A DNA stretch of 60,793 bases from a virus, in IMG/VR virus record IMGVR_UViG_3300045996_001676, positions 1-60,793 of that record. One strand, given 5' to 3'. Of the stretch, positions 30,956 to 39,180 are shown in pieces; the stretch's first letter is position 1; the number at the start of each line of letters is the position of its first letter. Both the position numbers and the translations under genes were made by a program. The notes under the pieces are model-generated. The model saw only the letters and a program-made list of their open reading frames with translations. It was not told the DNA's origin and searched no databases.

Positions 30956-31608
30956 TAAACGCCGTTTTCCGCCCGCTGGATCCCGCCGAATGGCCAGGGA
31001 AGACGACCCCGCATGATCGCCGGAAAGGCACCCTGCATTTCTCTGCGAAGTGGCCGGATACCCTCGACAAGCTGGAGAAAGAGCTCCGGTTTCTGCGGGC
31101 TCAAAATATCGTCGTGCAGATCCAGACCACGCTCGACGAAATCCGAAACGACGGATGGCCGCGATCGAATGCCCGGATTACCGGCCCGCTGGCCGCGGTG
31201 TCGTTCGGGAGCAAGTACGGCCAGCTGCAATATTTTTGTGACGACTGCCACGACTGGCAGCACAATATACGCTGCATCGCGCTCACCCTGGAGCGCCTCC
31301 GCATGGCTGAAATGTACGGCGTGGTGCGCCGCGGCGAGCAATACCAGGGCTTCAAGCGCCTACCCTCTGGGATCCCCGTCGGCCCGGCCTCGCCCGACGA
31401 CATGACGCTCGACGATGCTGTAGCTTTTGTCGTCACCGTCGGCGGCGGAGATCCGTCGCTCATCCGCTCGCAAGCCGAGTATTTTCAGCAAAGCTATCGG
31501 CGTGCCGTGATGGCGTGTCACCCCGACCGGCACCCGGCGCTTGCCGCGGAATTCCAGAAGCTTCAACGCGCAAAAGATATCCTCAGCCGCCACCACAACA
31601 TCAGGTAA
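30952..31608 (+). CDS. J-domain-containing protein
   Basis: A 218-aa protein, GTG start. The N-terminal ~130 residues are of unknown type (CDDCHDWQHNIRC might bind zinc). The C-terminal ~50 residues look like a DnaJ J-domain: a helix SYRRAVMAC, H190-P191-D192, then a helix with LQRAKDIL. J-domains stimulate Hsp70 ATPase, so it may recruit host DnaK, as in lambda replication where DnaJ/DnaK release the helicase. Closeness to the DnaB gene fits that idea, which is inference. Confidence 0.7.
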   Translation: MINAVFRPLDPAEWPGKTTPHDRRKGTLHFSAKWPDTLDKLEKELRFLRAQNIVVQIQTTLDEIRNDGWPRSNARITGPLAAVSFGSKYGQLQYFCDDCHDWQHNIRCIALTLERLRMAEMYGVVRRGEQYQGFKRLPSGIPVGPASPDDMTLDDAVAFVVTVGGGDPSLIRSQAEYFQQSYRRAVMACHPDRHPALAAEFQKLQRAKDILSRHHNIR

Positions 31609-31612
31609 AACT

Positions 31613-32461
31613 ATGCCTCAATACCGCCTGATCACCGGCGACGCGCTCGCGACGAAACTCCCCTCGCAATCCGTCGACCTTGTTTTCGGAAGCCCCCCCT
31701 ATGAGTCGCAGCGCACGTATGGGATGGGTTTCGATCTGCGCGGCGATGCGTGGGTGGATTGGATGGCGCAGGGCTTCCAGGAGTGGAGCCGCGTTTGCCG
31801 CGGGCTCGTGGCGATGGTAGTCGAGGGATTCACCGATGATTACCAGTGGAGCGCAACGCCCGCCCTATTGCTGGCGAAGCTGCATCGCCAAGGCTTAAAC
31901 CTCCGCAAGCCGCCGATTTTTCACCGTGTCGGAATCCCTGGATCCGGCGGCCCCGATTGGCTCCGGAACGATTTCGAATTCATCGTTTGCACCACGCCGC
32001 CCGGGAAACTCCCCTGGAGCGACAACACCGCGGCCGGTCACCCGCCGAAGTTTGAGCCCGGCGGCCAGATCTCGCACCGCACGAAAGACGGCACCCGGCA
32101 CAACATGACGCACGACCAGCCCGGCGGGTACACCCCGCCCGCGATGGCCAACCCGGGGAACGTGATCCATTGCAAAGTTGGCGGGGGCCTCATGGGGCAC
32201 GATCTCGCTCACGCGAACGTCGCGCCTTTCCCGCTCAAGCTGGCAGATTTTTTCGTGCGATCATTCTGCCCCCCGGGGGGCGTCGTGCTGGATCCATTCG
32301 TCGGCAGTGGAACCACGATCGACGCCGCCTACCGCGCCGGTCGCAACGCGATCGGTATCGACAAGCGATACAGCCAAATTTGCTTATCCACCCGCCGCAT
32401 GAGATCCGTCGTGGAAGCCGTCGCCGCAGCTGAACCGGCTAAAACAAAGGGAGCCGCGTAA
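31613..32461 (+). CDS. DNA methyltransferase (N4/N6 amino type)
   Basis: A 282-aa enzyme with the catalytic motif SPPY at 27-30 before the SAM-binding DPFVGSGTT near the C-terminus, the beta-class order typical of N4-cytosine and some N6-adenine DNA methyltransferases. It probably protects phage DNA against restriction; no cognate endonuclease is obvious. No strong SD is seen before ATG 31613. Coupled with the next gene by TAATG. Confidence 0.85.
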   Translation: MPQYRLITGDALATKLPSQSVDLVFGSPPYESQRTYGMGFDLRGDAWVDWMAQGFQEWSRVCRGLVAMVVEGFTDDYQWSATPALLLAKLHRQGLNLRKPPIFHRVGIPGSGGPDWLRNDFEFIVCTTPPGKLPWSDNTAAGHPPKFEPGGQISHRTKDGTRHNMTHDQPGGYTPPAMANPGNVIHCKVGGGLMGHDLAHANVAPFPLKLADFFVRSFCPPGGVVLDPFVGSGTTIDAAYRAGRNAIGIDKRYSQICLSTRRMRSVVEAVAAAEPAKTKGAA

Positions 32462-32775
32462 TGATCCCGACCTCGATCGACTATCGCTCAGATGCGATTT
32501 TCCCCATCGGCCGCACCGATATCTTTCTGGGCCTCGTGCCGGTCGCCTGGGTGGAGCGATTTATCGACGTCGACTCGTGCGAGCTCAACATCACCACATT
32601 GAGCCACGGGCAGACCGATCACAGGAGCCTCATGGTTAGTCCCTCGATTGTCGAATCGCTCCGAATGGTGCGCGGATTTCTGAGCCGCACCAAAACGCCA
32701 ACGGTGAAGTTTTCAGATCTCCAGATCGCGCATCGAGAGAATTCGCGGCGCACGTGGGCGGAGGCGCACGCATGA
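32461..32775 (+). CDS. Small hypothetical protein
   Basis: A 104-aa protein coupled to the methyltransferase (TAATG). It carries IGRTDIFLGLVPVAWVERF and a helical end. No domain recognised. Confidence 0.6.
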   Translation: MIPTSIDYRSDAIFPIGRTDIFLGLVPVAWVERFIDVDSCELNITTLSHGQTDHRSLMVSPSIVESLRMVRGFLSRTKTPTVKFSDLQIAHRENSRRTWAEAHA

Positions 32776-32788
32776 GAAATATGATCAT

Positions 32789-32810
32789 GGTAATAATTTA
32801 GGTAATAATT
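32789..32810 (+). repeat. AT-rich 10-bp direct repeat
   Basis: GGTAATAATT occurs twice, separated by TA, in a locally AT-rich gap (32776-32849) unlike the GC-rich surroundings. It could be part of a promoter or recombination scar between mosaic blocks. Confidence 0.5.
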
Positions 32811-32849
32811 CACTTGCGTTTGCAGCTAAATACTGCACCAGGAGCACAC

Positions 32850-33065
32850 ATGGACGACACCCGCCAAGTAAGTCCGGAGATCATCCGCAATCTGGCCGAA
32901 GTCCCCGACAAAATCGAGCCTCTCCGTATCCAAGTTTCCTGCTTCTCCGCCACCCGCGATCTAAACCCGCGCGCCGCCTCCGCCCTCGCCCGCGCCCACA
33001 ATCTCCTCATGGCCGCGCAGTCCGCTATCAAAGACGCCGTATCGATCCAGGGGATGAGGCGATGA
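32850..33065 (+). CDS. Small helical hypothetical protein
   Basis: A 71-aa protein with SD CAGGAGC, helical throughout, no Cys cluster. The stop overlaps the next start (ATGA). Function unknown. Confidence 0.6.
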   Translation: MDDTRQVSPEIIRNLAEVPDKIEPLRIQVSCFSATRDLNPRAASALARAHNLLMAAQSAIKDAVSIQGMRR

Positions 33066-33274
33066 GCGAAACGGCACGAGATCCACGCATTGACCCGCAG
33101 CCCGGCGACGAGCTCACTATTCGATACGAGCTTGCCGGAGTGGCATGTCGGGACGTCTACCGAGTTGAAAAGGTGAACGCTTTCGACGTCTGGTATTTTC
33201 GCGTGGATATCCAAAGCCGTGAGCGCATGCGAATGTGCTCATGGCGAGAAAGAATGAAGGTGGCCGAGATATGA
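33062..33274 (+). CDS. Small beta-barrel-like protein
   Basis: A 70-aa protein with strands TIRYELAGVACRDVYRVEKV and VWYFRVDIQ, suggesting a small SH3-like barrel. Coupled to both neighbours by ATGA overlaps, so it is likely made with the nuclease that follows. Confidence 0.6.
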   Translation: MSETARDPRIDPQPGDELTIRYELAGVACRDVYRVEKVNAFDVWYFRVDIQSRERMRMCSWRERMKVAEI

Positions 33275-33678
33275 CCCGCGACGCTTTTCTCGATCGACTA
33301 TGCGCACTTCTCCAGCGCACGCGATTTAACTTCTCTTGCGAGCGCCGCCTCCAGGATGGCGTTAGAGAGCTCCTCTCCCTCGACGGCTATCCGTTCGATC
33401 GCGAGTATCGACTTGACCAGGAGAGCCGCGTCGATTTCTGGATCGATCGCTATTTCTACGATGCCGACTGTCTGGGCCCCGGTATCGGCATCGGCCTTGA
33501 GGTGAAGATAAACGGGAGCGCCGCAGAGATCGCCCGCCAGCTCCACCGCTACGCCGAATCGGAAAAAATCGAGGCCCTGGTACTGCTGTCGCGCAAGCAA
33601 AATGTCGAGACTCTCCCGCGCACGCTCAACGATAAGCCGCTGCGCGTGGTCACCCTCTGGGCGAATGGGATTCTATGA
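33271..33678 (+). CDS. PD-(D/E)XK-type nuclease-like protein
   Basis: A 135-aa protein with a nuclease core: a Glu in FDREYRLDQE, D55 in SRVDFWI, E77-V-K79 in GIGLEVKI, then a helix QLHRYAES and a strand EALVLLS. The spacing fits a minimal PD-(D/E)XK endonuclease. Role in DNA processing or host DNA attack is possible. ATGA overlap with the previous gene. Confidence 0.65.
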   Translation: MTRDAFLDRLCALLQRTRFNFSCERRLQDGVRELLSLDGYPFDREYRLDQESRVDFWIDRYFYDADCLGPGIGIGLEVKINGSAAEIARQLHRYAESEKIEALVLLSRKQNVETLPRTLNDKPLRVVTLWANGIL

Positions 33679-33711
33679 GCGATAGACCTTTTTGAAAACG
33701 AAGGAGTGAAT

Positions 33712-34377
33712 ATGACGCGCGACGAAGTAGAGAGGCTCGAACGAGTCGAAACGCTTCTCCAATACCCGGCGGGCATGGATCACTATTGCGAGAGCGAGGC
33801 TTGCTGTATCGAAAAACCGGAGTGCCCCGACATGCACATGCGGGCGGCGCTCCATCATCTAACCAAGATGCTCGAACCTCCGCATGTAAGCCTCCAGCCC
33901 CGCCGCCTCACCAATGACGCTGAAAGAATTTTCGCTGAGGCTTGGCAACGCACCAACGAACGCCAGCCGTGGCTTAATCATGGCTACACTACAATCGAAT
34001 GGATCCTTTGCCCGGACGGCGAAAAGTATCCCGAACGGGTCACACCGCGCGACGCGCAGGTAGCCGCGTCTGTCATTCAGTGGCTCGGGACCGGCGTCGG
34101 TTATGGTTTCCTGCTCGGATGTGAACGACAGATTGATGCAGCTAAAGCGGTGCGGGCTGGGTGGGGTGATTTTGTGTATCGCAACCATGAGCCTCCAGAA
34201 GACGACTTGGCGACCGCTAGGCTAATTGCCGGGCCGATTCATGGGCACGCCGCCTACGAAACGGTAGTTCGGAGCATCTGCGGCGCCTTGGCCGACGCGC
34301 GACGCGAGGCCCTGAATGCTGCTGGCACTTCCGACACTATGCAAACAATCATGGCCGCGGCCGCAGGGAAGGAGTGA
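33712..34377 (+). CDS. Hypothetical protein
   Basis: A 221-aa protein after GAAGGAGTGAAT. The first 50 residues are Cys/His-rich (CESEACCIEKPECPDMHM). The middle contains ERQPWLNHGYTTIEWILCPD and AASVIQWLGTGVGYGFL, a conserved-looking domain I associate with phage and environmental genomes but cannot name. Confidence 0.6.
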   Translation: MTRDEVERLERVETLLQYPAGMDHYCESEACCIEKPECPDMHMRAALHHLTKMLEPPHVSLQPRRLTNDAERIFAEAWQRTNERQPWLNHGYTTIEWILCPDGEKYPERVTPRDAQVAASVIQWLGTGVGYGFLLGCERQIDAAKAVRAGWGDFVYRNHEPPEDDLATARLIAGPIHGHAAYETVVRSICGALADARREALNAAGTSDTMQTIMAAAAGKE

Positions 34378-34385
34378 GTACCGAA

Positions 34386-34415
34386 ATGGGGAATTCTCTG
34401 AAAGGCGGTGCGTGA
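34386..34415 (+). CDS. Nine-codon relic MGNSLKGGA
   Basis: ATG 34386 to TGA 34415 encodes MGNSLKGGA, with the junction motif AAAGGCGGTGCGTGATG. It looks like a gene whose body was lost while its end, which serves as SD for the next gene, stayed. It may act purely as a coupling leader. Confidence 0.4.
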   Translation: MGNSLKGGA

Positions 34416-34603
34416 TGGCGAAGCTGGTTACACTTACTAAAACACCATTGTGGTGCCCATATGGTCATAAGTTGAGCGAATTCACTGCTACCGTTTATAG
34501 CGTGGACGGTGTGGTCTGGTGTAGTCGTTGCAGGGGAGAGCACGGACGCGGGGCTCACTACAGCCTAAAAGAATGCTACTCCCCGAAGAAAGGTGGTGCA
34601 TGA
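34415..34603 (+). CDS. Small zinc-ribbon protein ending in KGGA
   Basis: A 62-aa protein starting after the relic. CPYGH and WCSRCRGEHG give four metal ligands, a short zinc ribbon. The end CYSPKKGGA is from the junction repeat. Function unknown. Confidence 0.6.
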   Translation: MAKLVTLTKTPLWCPYGHKLSEFTATVYSVDGVVWCSRCRGEHGRGAHYSLKECYSPKKGGA

Positions 34604-34899
34604 TGGGAGCTTCTGTTTATGACCGATTAGCTTCTGCACAACTCGAACTCGCCACCGTGCAGCGCGAGCGGGACGAGCTGCGGGCGGTAGTGGAGAAGCT
34701 GCCGAAGACGGCGGATGGGGTGGCAGTGGTGCCGGGGATGGTGGTGTATGCAATTCACCCCATGACGGATTCATACGTGGCAATGATGGTTTACATGGAT
34801 GCCGACAACGACGAGTGGCAGAACGGCAACCGAAATGATTTCTCGGAATGCTACTCCACCAAAGCCGCCGCCCTCGCCGCGAAAGGCGGTGGGAAGTGA
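34603..34899 (+). CDS. Coiled-coil protein ending in KGGGK
   Basis: A 98-aa protein. The N-terminal coiled coil (LATVQRERDELRA) matches those of 30066-30743; then LPKTADGVAVVPGMVVYA and a C-terminal CYSTKAAALAAKGGGK. This domain layout recurs in environmental phage and Planctomycetes-type sequences as far as I recall. It starts at ATG 34603, overlapping the previous stop. Confidence 0.65.
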   Translation: MGASVYDRLASAQLELATVQRERDELRAVVEKLPKTADGVAVVPGMVVYAIHPMTDSYVAMMVYMDADNDEWQNGNRNDFSECYSTKAAALAAKGGGK

Positions 34900-35123
34900 A
34901 ACGTCGGCGAGGCATAGGTGCCGTGTTTGACTACGAGACGCCCGAGACAATGCATGCCCTTGCGTTGAAACGCACGGCGCCACTCGTGCTCCCCTGCCTC
35001 ACCTTGAACGACGGGGCGCTCGAGTCGCTCCGCATCTCCTGTTACATCCAGGGCGTTCGCGACGCGTTTTCATCCGTCGAGCCGAAGCCCATAAACCCCA
35101 GCGCGTGGAATGGTGGACTATGA
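34896..35123 (+). CDS. Small hypothetical protein
   Basis: A 75-aa protein, GTG start overlapping the previous stop. Basic N-terminus KRRRG, then a helix-strand mix. No family recognised. Its stop overlaps the SNF2 start (ATGA). Confidence 0.6.
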   Translation: MKRRRGIGAVFDYETPETMHALALKRTAPLVLPCLTLNDGALESLRISCYIQGVRDAFSSVEPKPINPSAWNGGL

Positions 35124-36799
35124 AAACCTACGGACGGGTGACCCTCGACGGCAATTTTTGGCGCGTGGAAGCACAGCCCCATATCATCATCCGATTAAAG
35201 CGACTCTTCGAGAAAATCGACTCCGCACAACAGGGCGTCGTCACCCTCTCGAATTGCGATGAACACTGCCGGGATCTGGAGTGGTTTCTCGATCGATTCC
35301 CCCTGTCGATCGACTTTTCGACCCGCGCCAAGCTCAAGGCCTCCGCCGCCCGCCACGTGGACCACTTGCGCGGCCTGGAGGAAATGCTCGACCCCGACTA
35401 CACCCCGCGCGCGTTTCCCCTCGCACTCCCCGCCCGCGAGTACCAGCGCCGCGCCGCCGAGCTCTACCTCGCCCAAGGTTTCCTACTGCTGGCCGATGAT
35501 GTCGGGCTCGGCAAGACATGCAGCGCAATTTGTTCGCTGGCCGATGCCCGCACCCTCCCCGCCGTCGTGGTCACAAAAACCGCCCTCCCCGCACAGTGGG
35601 CGGCCGAGATCAAACGCTTTGCCCCACATCTCTACACCTACTGTCTGCGCACGATGGATCCCCTGCGCGAAGAGATCCCTCGCCGCCAGGGCCGCGGCCC
35701 CGACGTGATTATCCTCTCCTATCACAAGCTTTCGACCTGGGCGCAAGTGCTCGCCGCCTACTGCAAGAGTGCCATTTACGATGAAGTCCAGGAGCTGCGC
35801 CGCGACGAATCAGACAAATACCGCGCGGCCGAGTTTGTCGCCCGCAGCGTGAAATTCTCGATCGGCCTCTCCGCCACCCCGATCTACAACTACGGCGGCG
35901 AATTTTTCAACGTCCTAAACATCCTGCGCCCCGGGATCCTGGGCACGCGCGAAGAGTTTTACCGCGGCTGGTGCGTGCGGCAGTCCGACCATTGGTCCAT
36001 CGCCGATCCGGAAGCGTTCGGCACCTACCTCCGAGAACATTTCATGATGCTGCGCCGCACCCGCGCCGAAGTGGGCCGCGAGCTCCCGCCCGTGCAAAAG
36101 ATCGCGCATCGCGTCGACTCCGATCGCGCTACGTTCACTCACATTGAACACTCCGCCGCCGATCTCGCCCGGATCATCCTCTCGCACCACGAGGAGCGCC
36201 CTGGAGAGAAGCGACTGGCCGCGGGCAAACTCGACGCACTTCTCCGCCAAGCGACCGGCGTCGCCAAAGCCCCCTATGTCGCGGATTTCGTGCGGATGCT
36301 GGTCGAGAACGGCGAGCGCGTGCTCCTGGGGGGATGGCACCGCGACGTATACGCGATCTGGCACTCGGAGCTAAAAGACTTGCGCCTTGGGTACTACACC
36401 GGCACCGAAAGCACAGAGAAGAAACTGGAAGCCAAGCGCAAATTCATCGACGGCGAGCTGGACGTTTTGATAATGTCCCTGAGATCCGGCGAGGGTATCG
36501 ACGGGCTTCAAGGCACGTGCCGAAATGTCGTCCTGGGCGAGCTCGATTGGGCCGCTGGCGTGCATGAGCAATTCATCGGCCGTATCCACCGCGACGGCCA
36601 AGCCTCCGGCGTCAACGCTTATTTTCTCATCTCCGATTCGGGATCCGATCCGATCATGGTTGACGTATTGGGATTGAAGCGCGAGCAGCTCGAAGGAGTC
36701 CGCAACCCCAACCGCGCACTAATCGAGCCGATGGCCGTGGATCACGTCGGGCACGTGAAGCGCCTCGCCGAAATGTATCTCCGGAAAGTGGCATCCTAA
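35120..36799 (+). CDS. SNF2-family helicase/ATPase
   Basis: A 559-aa superfamily-2 ATPase. Walker A DDVGLGKT (126-133), motif II YDEVQEL (DEVQ instead of the usual DEAH/DEAQ), motif III GLSATPIYN, motif V/VI with SLRSGEGIDGL and FIGRIHRDGQ. Phage SNF2 proteins are thought to remodel or translocate on double-stranded DNA during replication or repair. It is short and has no extra C-terminal domain. Confidence 0.88.
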   Translation: MKTYGRVTLDGNFWRVEAQPHIIIRLKRLFEKIDSAQQGVVTLSNCDEHCRDLEWFLDRFPLSIDFSTRAKLKASAARHVDHLRGLEEMLDPDYTPRAFPLALPAREYQRRAAELYLAQGFLLLADDVGLGKTCSAICSLADARTLPAVVVTKTALPAQWAAEIKRFAPHLYTYCLRTMDPLREEIPRRQGRGPDVIILSYHKLSTWAQVLAAYCKSAIYDEVQELRRDESDKYRAAEFVARSVKFSIGLSATPIYNYGGEFFNVLNILRPGILGTREEFYRGWCVRQSDHWSIADPEAFGTYLREHFMMLRRTRAEVGRELPPVQKIAHRVDSDRATFTHIEHSAADLARIILSHHEERPGEKRLAAGKLDALLRQATGVAKAPYVADFVRMLVENGERVLLGGWHRDVYAIWHSELKDLRLGYYTGTESTEKKLEAKRKFIDGELDVLIMSLRSGEGIDGLQGTCRNVVLGELDWAAGVHEQFIGRIHRDGQASGVNAYFLISDSGSDPIMVDVLGLKREQLEGVRNPNRALIEPMAVDHVGHVKRLAEMYLRKVAS

Positions 36800-36814
36800 A
36801 AACGAGGTGACAGT

Positions 36815-37465
36815 ATGGGATTGCCCGCGAACGTCCTGGGCCCCTCCGCACGAGCGCACTACGAAGCCCGCAAGGCAGCCAGCGCCGCGGCGCCGCCGAC
36901 GGCCGCCGCCCGCCAGCTCGTTTCCGCGCGCATCAAAGCCGCCAAGCGCGGCGAGAAAGTCAGCGCTGAGGAATTCCGGAATATGTGCCAGCGCGGCAAC
37001 GTGCCGGAGCCGGTGACTGAATTCGTGTTTCACCCGATCCGGAAATGGCGCTTTGATTACGCGTGGCCAGCGTTCAAAATCGCCCTGGAAGTCGACGGGG
37101 GATCGTTCATCCAGGGGCGGCACAACCGGGGGGGAGGCTTCCGCGACGACATCGAAAAGGCCAACGCCGCCGTATGCCTCGGCTGGGGGATCCTGCGGGC
37201 GCTCCCCGAACAGCTCCTCAAGGCCGATACCGTCGAAATGGTAAAGCGGGCAATGCGCGCCAAACTCGCGGGATTCAGCCCCGCCACCGGCGCCCCGCCG
37301 CCGTTGAAATCCGGCATTTCTACCGGCGGCGCAACCGATTGCCCCACCGGCCACTTACGCACGAAACACGACGCCCCGGGGAATCGTATGGATGGAGTGC
37401 CCCAGCCTGCGCCGCCACCGCCGCCCCGTCCCACCGCCGGACGCCCGCCGCCCCGAAAAATCTAA
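36815..37465 (+). CDS. VSR/PD-(D/E)XK-like endonuclease
   Basis: A 216-aa protein. After a basic helical N-terminus, residues ~69-125 carry TEFVFHPIRKWRFDYAWP (E69, D81), KIALEVDGG (E92, D94) and RHNRGGGFRDDIEKANAA, a pattern of VSR-like/DUF559-like nucleases often seen in phage replication regions as junction-resolving or nicking enzymes. The C-terminal third is Pro-rich and probably disordered. Confidence 0.7.
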   Translation: MGLPANVLGPSARAHYEARKAASAAAPPTAAARQLVSARIKAAKRGEKVSAEEFRNMCQRGNVPEPVTEFVFHPIRKWRFDYAWPAFKIALEVDGGSFIQGRHNRGGGFRDDIEKANAAVCLGWGILRALPEQLLKADTVEMVKRAMRAKLAGFSPATGAPPPLKSGISTGGATDCPTGHLRTKHDAPGNRMDGVPQPAPPPPPRPTAGRPPPRKI

Positions 37466-37485
37466 ACTATTTAGCAACTCCAGAG

Positions 37486-37514
37486 TTGACACCGCCCGCT
37501 TTCGGAGTTACTAT
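37486..37514 (+). promoter_or_regulatory. Promoter P8 for the DUF932 gene
   Basis: TTGACA (37486-37491), 17-base spacer, TACTAT (37509-37514), near consensus. The spacer includes GCTTTCGGAG, which partly resembles the P4 operator (GCTTTCGAGC) but is not an inverted repeat. Confidence 0.75.
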
Positions 37515-37580
37515 ATAGCCACTGGATCACGCTCCCTTGTGGGGGTGGATCTGGTAGGGTTTCCAAATTGGAGAATGACC

Positions 37581-38684
37581 ATGAAGACCGGCAAAACACT
37601 CCCCCAGCTCGCCGCCGAAATCGCCCGCCAGCAGGCCGCTAAGCGCGATTTCGTCGTGTCCGCGAACCGCCTCGCCGTCGACGTCGTGGAAACGTTCGAG
37701 CCCACCAACCCCCAGCATACCCCCGTGCGTCGCGCCCGCCTTCTCATCGATGGCGCCGACAACGGCCGCGCCGTCGAGGCCTTCCCGATTAACGATTACG
37801 CTCACGGCCAGCTCGCGACCAAGCTGGATATCCCCGCCAAGTTTTACGACCGGATCCAGGCCGAGCTCCCCGACCTCTGGCAAACCAACGTCAACCGCCT
37901 GATCTCCCACAAGGGCGGCACTCACCTTGTTCGCACTCTCGACAACAACGCCCGCGCCGTGCTGTCGAACAAATACCGCCGCCTCGATAACGTCGATCTG
38001 ATCCAGGCCGTGCTCCCAACCCTGAACAGCTTGGGCGGCGGGCTCCGGATCGAATCGGCCGAGATCACCGATCGCCGCCTCTACATCAAAGCCGTCTATC
38101 CGAAGATGGAAATGGAAGTGAAGAAAGGCGATCCCGTCCAGGCCGGTATCGTGATCTCCAACTCTGAGATCGGCGCCGGTCGCCTCATGGTGCAGCCGCT
38201 TATCTATCGCCTCGTGTGCACCAATGGCATGATCTCCGAAGATGGCGCCGTGCAGAAATACCACATCGGCCGCGGCATTGAATCCGAGATGCAAGAGCTC
38301 CTCTCCTCCCAGGCACTCAACGCCGACGATCGCGCCTACTGGCTCAAAGCCCGCGATGTCGTCAAGGCCGTTTTGACCGATGCGAAGGCCTTCGGCGCGA
38401 TCGTGGATCGGATGTCGAAGACCACCCGCCAGCTCATCGAAAGCACCCCGACGCAAGTCGTCGAGCTCACCGCCAAAACGTACAACATGACGGAATCTGA
38501 AAGCGCGAAAGTACTCGAACACCTCCTCACCGGCGGCGACACCTCCCGCTATGGCCTCTTGAACGCCGTTACCCGCACCGCCCAGGATGTCGCCGACTAC
38601 GATCGCGCGACTGAGTTGGAATCGATCGGCGGCGATATCCTCAACAATGATGCCACGTGGAAGCGCCTCGCCGTGGCCGCTTGA
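37581..38684 (+). CDS. DUF932 (phage/plasmid-like) protein
   Basis: A 367-aa protein of the DUF932 family: KLDIPAKFYDRIQAE, a central NNARAVLSNKYRRLDNVDL segment, VVISNSEIGAGRL-like IVISNSEIGAGRLMVQPL, and VCTNGMI. The family is widespread in phages and plasmids, function unknown. Own strong promoter upstream and terminator downstream suggest high independent expression. MTMK at 37575 is an alternative start. Confidence 0.88.
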   Translation: MKTGKTLPQLAAEIARQQAAKRDFVVSANRLAVDVVETFEPTNPQHTPVRRARLLIDGADNGRAVEAFPINDYAHGQLATKLDIPAKFYDRIQAELPDLWQTNVNRLISHKGGTHLVRTLDNNARAVLSNKYRRLDNVDLIQAVLPTLNSLGGGLRIESAEITDRRLYIKAVYPKMEMEVKKGDPVQAGIVISNSEIGAGRLMVQPLIYRLVCTNGMISEDGAVQKYHIGRGIESEMQELLSSQALNADDRAYWLKARDVVKAVLTDAKAFGAIVDRMSKTTRQLIESTPTQVVELTAKTYNMTESESAKVLEHLLTGGDTSRYGLLNAVTRTAQDVADYDRATELESIGGDILNNDATWKRLAVAA

Positions 38685-38696
38685 TTCCTTCTCCAA

Positions 38697-38742
38697 GGCG
38701 GAGCGGGCTCCCTCCCAGGGCCCCGCTCCGCCACCCTTTTTT
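38697..38742 (+). terminator. Rho-independent terminator after DUF932 gene
   Basis: An 11-bp stem (GGCGGAGCGGG 38697-38707 with CCCGCTCCGCC 38722-38732) is followed by a run of seven T. It isolates the DUF932 transcript. Confidence 0.85.
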
Positions 38743-38759
38743 TCAAAAGGAAGTGCTTT

Positions 38760-39077
38760 ATGTCAGACAAAATGCCCGATGGGTACGTTGGCAAGAGCCG
38801 CATACCGAAATTCACGCCCGCCAATTGCGCTGCTGTCGAAGCCTCCAACGCTCAAAAGCCCTCGATGTACGCCCACACTGAAAAGCCGAAACTCAAAAAA
38901 GGCGATAAGGTTCGCGTCTATCAGAAGCCCCTCACCAATGAAGACGAGGAAGGCATCGCGACGCTTGTCAAATTCGATAGCGTCTCAGAAGGCTACGGGA
39001 CGGAGCGATGGCTCGTGCGATTCGAAGGCGAGGAATCGACGTACCCGCGTGATGTCAAATTTCAAAACCGATGCTAG
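38760..39077 (+). CDS. Hypothetical protein with KOW/SH3-like part
   Basis: A 105-aa protein after AAAGGAAG. Residues ~45-100 (KLKKGDKVRVYQKPLTNEDE then ATLVKFDSV and RWLVRFEGEE) look like an SH3-like barrel of the KOW/hypothetical phage type. Function unknown. Confidence 0.65.
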   Translation: MSDKMPDGYVGKSRIPKFTPANCAAVEASNAQKPSMYAHTEKPKLKKGDKVRVYQKPLTNEDEEGIATLVKFDSVSEGYGTERWLVRFEGEESTYPRDVKFQNRC

Positions 39078-39180
39078 ACAACAAAATACGGAAGCGCGAC
39101 CAGGGGCCCCGACCACTCGATAGGAGCCCGGCGAGGATGTTGGAAAAGCCCCGCCCGCGCTTCCACCTTGAAAATTGAAT

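Noticed and set aside
37527-38696. Minus-strand 389-aa frame opposite DUF932
   Set aside because: Antisense shadow; DUF932 motifs are on the plus strand with a strong promoter and terminator.
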